Shown one piece after another: positions 5,754-9,103 of a stretch of DNA of 9,103 nt (position 1 is the stretch's first letter; the number at the start of each line of letters is the position of its first letter). Both the position numbers and the translations under genes were made by a program. The notes under the pieces were generated by a model. The model did not search any database, was not told the DNA's origin, and worked only from the letters and a program-made list of their open reading frames with translations. This stretch comes from Chitinophagaceae bacterium (GTDB taxonomy: Bacteria; Bacteroidota; Bacteroidia; Chitinophagales; Chitinophagaceae). The stretch lies in contig CANLED010000063.1 of the NCBI GenBank assembly GCA_947489175.1, positions 1 to 9,103 of the forward strand. The letters run 5' to 3'.

Positions 5754-5758
5754 AGATA
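5702..5758 (+). other. Nested hairpin before the oxidoreductase start codon
   Basis: TATCTAATGAA (5702-5712) and TTCATTAGATA (5748-5758) are perfect 11-bp reverse complements round a 35-nt loop. The right half overlaps the right arm of the heptad element, so this hairpin and the 32-bp pairing exclude each other. It ends 3 nt before the ATG at 5762 and may affect ribosome access. Confidence 0.5.
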
Positions 5759-5761
5759 CAG

Positions 5762-6805
5762 ATGATTTCTACAGCAGTAATTAGTTATGGCATTTCAGCT
5801 AGAACTTTTCATATTCCATTTATAACCACACATCCAGGATATTCATTAGATGTAATACTTGAAAGAAGTGGAGAAACAGCCAAGGAAAAGTATCCGCATG
5901 TGATCATTGCAAAAACTTTTGAAGAAGTTTTAAATATTGAGAAGATCCAACTGATTGTTATTGCAAGTCCGAATACAACCCATTTCCCTTATGCCAAGGC
6001 AGCATTATTGGCGGGCAAAAATGTTGTGGTTGAAAAACCGTTTACCAATACGTCTTCTGAAGCATTGGAGTTGGTAGCACTTTCTAAAAAAACAGGAAAA
6101 ATTTGTGCTGTTTACCAGAACAGAAGGTATGTAGCTGATTTCTTGACGATGAAGTCAATTTTAGATCAAGGGTTATTGGGACAACCAGTAGAGTTTTTTG
6201 CGCATTATGACAGGTACAGGCCATCGCCAAGAACGTATGGACTTTGGCGAGAAGAACCGTTACCAGGAAGTGGTATTTTTTATGACCTTGGTCCACACCT
6301 AATTGACCAAGCATTGATGTTGTTTGGCAAACCAACATCAATCACTGCAGACATTAGAAAGATGAAATCTTATTCACAGGTTGATGATTTTTTTGATGTG
6401 AAACTTGAATTTGACAATTTAATTGTAACGCTGCATGCGAGTATGTTGGTAAGGGAGATGGGACCAAGGTACATGATACATGGAACAAAGGGGTCATTCA
6501 TAAAAAGTGGCGAAGATCCACAAGAAGAAATGCTAAAAGCCGGCATGTTACCAACTGGAAATGATTGGGGGAAAGAGGATCCAACAAATTTCGGCTTGAT
6601 TCACACAGAAATTGATGGCAAAGTGATTAGAGAAATCTATCCTTCGCTTCAAGGTAGTTATGGTATGTTTTACCAGAATTTACATAAAACTATTTCAAAA
6701 GGAGCTCCACTAAAGGAGACGCCAGAACATGGGTATGATGTGATAAACTTAATAGAACTGGCTTTTGAGAGTAGCAGGTTAAAGTGCACATTGAAAGTTG
6801 GGTAG
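5762..6805 (+). CDS. Gfo/Idh/MocA-family NAD(P)-dependent oxidoreductase
   Basis: This 347-residue cytoplasmic dehydrogenase resembles the YdgJ/YhhX-like branch, which oxidises or reduces sugars, inositols or related polyols. The N-terminal Rossmann fold (about 1-120) opens with ISYGISARTFHIPFI (7-21), followed by VIASPNTTH (66-74). The family's EKP is at 91-93 with catalytic Lys92. The C-terminal domain contains GIFYDLGPHLIDQAL (171-185), with the Asp175/His179 pair expected in the active site. The first glycine of the usual G-x-G dinucleotide motif is Ser8 here. The ATG at 5762 is supported by an in-frame TAG at 5753-5755, three codons upstream. The gene is monocistronic: a divergent gene with a repeat element precedes it and a long hairpin lies 4 nt after its stop. 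The substrate is unknown; the SusCD-type operon to the right suggests carbohydrates only weakly. Confidence 0.93.
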   Translation: MISTAVISYGISARTFHIPFITTHPGYSLDVILERSGETAKEKYPHVIIAKTFEEVLNIEKIQLIVIASPNTTHFPYAKAALLAGKNVVVEKPFTNTSSEALELVALSKKTGKICAVYQNRRYVADFLTMKSILDQGLLGQPVEFFAHYDRYRPSPRTYGLWREEPLPGSGIFYDLGPHLIDQALMLFGKPTSITADIRKMKSYSQVDDFFDVKLEFDNLIVTLHASMLVREMGPRYMIHGTKGSFIKSGEDPQEEMLKAGMLPTGNDWGKEDPTNFGLIHTEIDGKVIREIYPSLQGSYGMFYQNLHKTISKGAPLKETPEHGYDVINLIELAFESSRLKCTLKVG

Positions 6806-6809
6806 TATA

Positions 6810-6858
6810 TTTTGAAGGGAACAATCCATTCATGTTGAATAAAGTGTTCCCTTCAAAA
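6810..6858. terminator. Bidirectional hairpin between convergent genes
   Basis: TTTTGAAGGGAACA (6810-6823) pairs perfectly with TGTTCCCTTCAAAA (6845-6858): 14 bp round a 21-nt loop. It lies 4 nt after the oxidoreductase stop and 9 nt beyond the stop of the minus-strand gene at 6868, the expected site for a shared terminator. The 3' flanks are AT-rich rather than pure U-tracts. Confidence 0.75.
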
Positions 6859-6867
6859 AATATAAAA

Positions 6868-7554
6868 TTAATTACCGTTAACTCTTTTAATAAATTCCCT
6901 GATAGCATTTAATGAATTTAAATCAGAACCTTCGGCTGCATTAAGCACTGATGCAGGTAAACCACTCAGTGTAGAAACAACATCTTTTTGTTTTAGCCTT
7001 ATTTTTTCGAGGGATGATGTTACCACGTTGTATATAAAATAATCGTAGTACTGTTCAAAAATGCGGAAGTCTTTTGAATACATGTTAGCGGGGTCTGCTA
7101 TAACACGGGTTTTGTATTGTCTCAACAAAATCAACTTACTACCCGTTTCCAACGTATTTAAATACCCTTTTAATGTTACATTCTTAAGATTTGCTGCATT
7201 GATAAACTCAAGTTTTTCAGATCCAAATTTTTCTGGCAGCTGGATATAAAATGAAATTACTTCACCATCAGGTTTTATAAGTTCCTTGTTGATTTCAACA
7301 CCAACTTTTTGGTCATATAAATCATAAAGAATTTTTTGGTTAGCAGCAACCACACCAGATTTAACAGTAAGAGAACCATCAAAGGATTCACCCAATAAAT
7401 ATGGACTACCTTTTACTTTATATTGACTGATCCTAATAAAATCTTCTGACCATTTTTCAATCACGTGCTTGTTGAAATCACCGATTGCATCAGTTTGAGA
7501 ATTTGCTGCATTAAAAGAAAAAAATAATATTAAAATACAAACTAATGATTTCAT
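6868..7554 (-). CDS. Exported protein of unknown function
   Basis: I do not recognise this 228-residue protein. It begins with a clear Sec signal peptide: MK, then a hydrophobic core (LVCILILFFSF, residues 4-14), and a probable signal peptidase I site after ANS (residue 19), leaving Gln20 as the mature N-terminus. There is no lipobox Cys and no later membrane segment, so it is probably periplasmic or secreted. The mature part is mixed alpha/beta: a helical start (DFNKHVIEKWSEDFIRIS), strand-like segments in the middle (VGVEINKELIKP, VISFYIQLPEKF, KLILLRQYKTRVI), an aromatic patch FEQYYDYFIYNVV (about 167-179) and a helical C-terminus. It is closed by hairpins on both sides, with the uptake operon terminator upstream and a convergent terminator downstream, so it is probably its own unit. 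The signal peptide and normal codon use make it a real gene; its function is open. Confidence 0.85.
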   Translation of the reverse strand: MKSLVCILILFFSFNAANSQTDAIGDFNKHVIEKWSEDFIRISQYKVKGSPYLLGESFDGSLTVKSGVVAANQKILYDLYDQKVGVEINKELIKPDGEVISFYIQLPEKFGSEKLEFINAANLKNVTLKGYLNTLETGSKLILLRQYKTRVIADPANMYSKDFRIFEQYYDYFIYNVVTSSLEKIRLKQKDVVSTLSGLPASVLNAAEGSDLNSLNAIREFIKRVNGN

Positions 7555-7583
7555 AAATAATTGTTGATAAAGGTTTTACAAAA

Positions 7584-7620
7584 TATAAAGCCGCTTCAAA
7601 ATTAATGAAGCGGCTTTATA
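7584..7620 (-). terminator. Intrinsic terminator of the SusD/lipoprotein operon
   Basis: TATAAAGCCGCTTCA (7584-7598) and TGAAGCGGCTTTATA (7606-7620) form a perfect 15-bp stem with a 7-nt loop. On the minus strand it begins 25 nt beyond the lipoprotein stop codon and runs into a T-rich flank (TTTATATTTTG), as expected for a rho-independent terminator. It also lies 29 nt upstream of the next gene on the same strand, separating that gene from the operon. Confidence 0.88.
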
Positions 7621-7645
7621 ACTTATGTTAAAGTTAGTATTGCAA

Positions 7646-8584
7646 CTATCTTGGTTTTTTATACTTTAATACAACAGTATACTCTCTAGTGGCACCAGCA
7701 GGGTTCCACCTGAAATTTAAATTAAACGTCTTTGTGGCAGGAACATAGTTATTTGCTTTTCCAGCCCAATTTGTAAGGGTGGCATTTCCAGCACAAGTAA
7801 AATTGACTTGATTTGTTGCAGCATTTATTGCCATCCTTACTCCATCAATTCCACCTATACCACCGCCACCTGACCATCTAAATGACCCTGTACCACTTGC
7901 AGGAAAGTCTACCTCAGTTGGACCTGATGTAACCATGGTAACATCAGGATTTCCAGTCAAAGGACCACTCAATGCATCATTAGCAGGAACACCCGGAGAG
8001 TTATAACGGGTAACCAATCCTGATACAACTTCGTAAATTCCATCCCACTGGTTTTTCAACGCAATCTTATAAACCACAGTCTTTAAATTAGCAGGTATGG
8101 TAACACCAGACTTGCTTACTGAGGTGATGGTAAATGCTAAACCATAGGCTTTGGTAGGGTCTAGAGAACTTGTATTGATTTGACAGGCAAAATTGGGAGA
8201 AACCCTTGTACCTTTTGCAATTGTAACAGCTGGATTGGCAGAAGCGAATGTCAAAACACTTGCTGGAACAAGGGTTAAACCACCAGCAGCAGCTACTGCA
8301 GCATCATCTTTTGTAAACGTTACAATGATGTCTTCAGGTGCCTTGTCTACATTTTCGTAATTCACCGAAAAAAGGCTGAGTGCCTGATTTCCGGGCTTTG
8401 ACTCAAGCGCTATGGAAAAAGGGCTACTTGCTGCAGCAGGAATACCAACAAATTGGCCTCCAGTGATAGCACCCATGCCGTATGTGCCATTTTCATAACC
8501 CTTATCTTTTAAGCAAGATGACATACTCAATAACACAAATGCTATTAGAGAAGGGGTTTTGTATTTCAAAATAAATTTATTCAT
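7646..8584 (-). CDS. DUF1735-type surface lipoprotein of a SusCD-like operon
   Basis: This 312-residue lipoprotein lies directly downstream of a SusD-like gene, the usual place of a SusE/SusF-like or DUF1735 (BT_3987-like) surface glycan-binding protein. The lipoprotein signal peptide has a hydrophobic stretch (LIAFVLLSM) and a lipobox ending MSSC, with acylated Cys24 followed by LKDK, so outer-membrane placement is likely. The N-terminal domain (about 45-175) has Ig-like strands with the pattern seen in DUF1735: PAxxLTFASANPAVTIAKGT and KAYGLAFTITSVSKSGVTIPANLKTVVYKI. A second domain begins at WDGIYEV (about 180) and runs to the end (EYTVVLKYKKPR); its Gly-rich segment (SGGGGIGGIDG) is unusual. 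AGGAAAG (complement of 8587-8593) lies just before the ATG. The SusD gene ends 33 nt upstream and a strong terminator follows. The DUF1735 assignment is by pattern and context, and the ligand is unknown. Confidence 0.82.
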   Translation of the reverse strand: MNKFILKYKTPSLIAFVLLSMSSCLKDKGYENGTYGMGAITGGQFVGIPAAASSPFSIALESKPGNQALSLFSVNYENVDKAPEDIIVTFTKDDAAVAAAGGLTLVPASVLTFASANPAVTIAKGTRVSPNFACQINTSSLDPTKAYGLAFTITSVSKSGVTIPANLKTVVYKIALKNQWDGIYEVVSGLVTRYNSPGVPANDALSGPLTGNPDVTMVTSGPTEVDFPASGTGSFRWSGGGGIGGIDGVRMAINAATNQVNFTCAGNATLTNWAGKANNYVPATKTFNLNFRWNPAGATREYTVVLKYKKPR

Positions 8585-8617
8585 GACTTTCCTTTTTTTA
8601 ATTGAATTCAGTAAGAT

Positions 8618-9103
8618 TTATTTATCCCAGAACACTTTAGAAGTGAACTGATTAATTTTACCAACAGCATTTACAGCAGCAGTATTGTACTGATATTCTG
8701 ATGATGGATAAAGCAACCTGCTTGGAATTGGATTAGAACCTCTTTCAGGTGCAATAGATAAATCTGGAGCAACTACTTTCAAACGACGTATATCATTCCA
8801 TGTTTCTAGCAGTGAAATTCCGTTTAATGCAAAGTATTTCTGCCATGCAATTACAGCAATTCTATCGTTTGGATTGGTTGTGGTAGGCCAAGCAACTCTT
8901 GCATTTGTATTCGACAAATAAGTTGCAGCTGCACCAGCAGCACTTGGTACACCTAACCAACTAAAAGATTCAGTTACTGCATTGGTATATGCAGCCCGAG
9001 CATCACCTGTGATCCATCCTCTAGCAGTTGCTTCTGCAACCAAGAAAGAAGCTTCAACAGAAGTCAAAACCCACATTGGCATGGTGAAAGATTTTCCAAC
9101 GCC
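8618..9103 (-). CDS. SusD/RagB-family nutrient-uptake lipoprotein (SusD-like_2 type), C-terminal part
   Basis: SusD-like lipoproteins sit on the outer surface and form the lid of a SusC TonB-dependent channel, capturing glycans or peptides. About 161 C-terminal residues are visible and the frame is open to the window edge, so the ATG at 9082 is internal; complete proteins usually have 450-550 residues. Family landmarks are MWVLTSVEASFLVAEATARGW (the helical SEaxFLrAEA-type segment), GDARAAYTNAVTESFSWLGV, the conserved IAWQKYFAL-(N)-ISLLETWNDIRRLK region, and the end RLLYPSSEYQYN...VFWDK. The last of these matches the 'rlpYPqsEy...WWDK' ending of the SusD-like_2 branch. The lipoprotein gene follows after 33 nt in the same direction. 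A susC gene is expected further right, outside this window. Confidence 0.93.
   Translation of the reverse strand, partial: GVGKSFTMPMWVLTSVEASFLVAEATARGWITGDARAAYTNAVTESFSWLGVPSAAGAAATYLSNTNARVAWPTTTNPNDRIAVIAWQKYFALNGISLLETWNDIRRLKVVAPDLSIAPERGSNPIPSRLLYPSSEYQYNTAAVNAVGKINQFTSKVFWDK

Overview
The window looks like chromosomal DNA of a Bacteroidota species, probably of the Chitinophagaceae/Sphingobacteriia type. The evidence is a SusD-like protein followed by a DUF1735-type lipoprotein, a FadL/OmpP1-type outer-membrane protein, Bacteroidota-style -7 boxes (TAnnTTTG) close to start codons, A-rich ribosome-binding regions and low-to-moderate GC. The genus assignment is inference; no rRNA or tRNA gene is present.

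Layout. (1) 1-1177, plus strand: the 3' part of an OmpP1/FadL-family outer-membrane protein gene, cut by the window edge. (2) 1297-2755, plus strand: a pRiA4b ORF-3-like protein with a very acidic tail, then miaA (tRNA dimethylallyltransferase). (3) 2755-2846: a heptad-repeat inverted element that fills the whole gap between two convergent genes. (4) 2841-4316, minus strand: an HD-domain CCA tRNA nucleotidyltransferase. (5) 4317-4710: a 394-nt gap holding the cca promoter, a possible 30-codon membrane peptide and a strong bidirectional terminator. (6) 4711-5523, minus strand: dapD (lysine/diaminopimelate synthesis). (7) 5524-5761: the divergent dapD/oxidoreductase gap, mostly filled by a second heptad-repeat element containing a perfect 32-bp inverted repeat. 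(8) 5762-6805, plus strand: a Gfo/Idh/MocA oxidoreductase. (9) 6868-7554, minus strand: an exported protein of unknown function. (10) 7646-9103, minus strand: a DUF1735-type surface lipoprotein and, upstream of it, the C-terminal part of a SusD-like protein. This is the tail of a SusCD-type nutrient-uptake operon whose susC and susD 5' end lie beyond the right edge.

Most genes are independent housekeeping units (two tRNA-maturation enzymes facing each other, one lysine/cell-wall enzyme) bordered by an uptake-operon tail. I see no defence system, phage, CRISPR array, transposase or biosynthetic cluster. The most unusual content is the pair of intergenic elements. Both are built of 7-bp units (GTTTAAR and AATGAAR), both have inverted arms round a short core, and they are unrelated in sequence. 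The first supplies or overlaps the stop codons of both flanking genes and coincides with a short MiaA C-terminus. The second sits in a divergent promoter region and can form two mutually exclusive hairpins just before a start codon.
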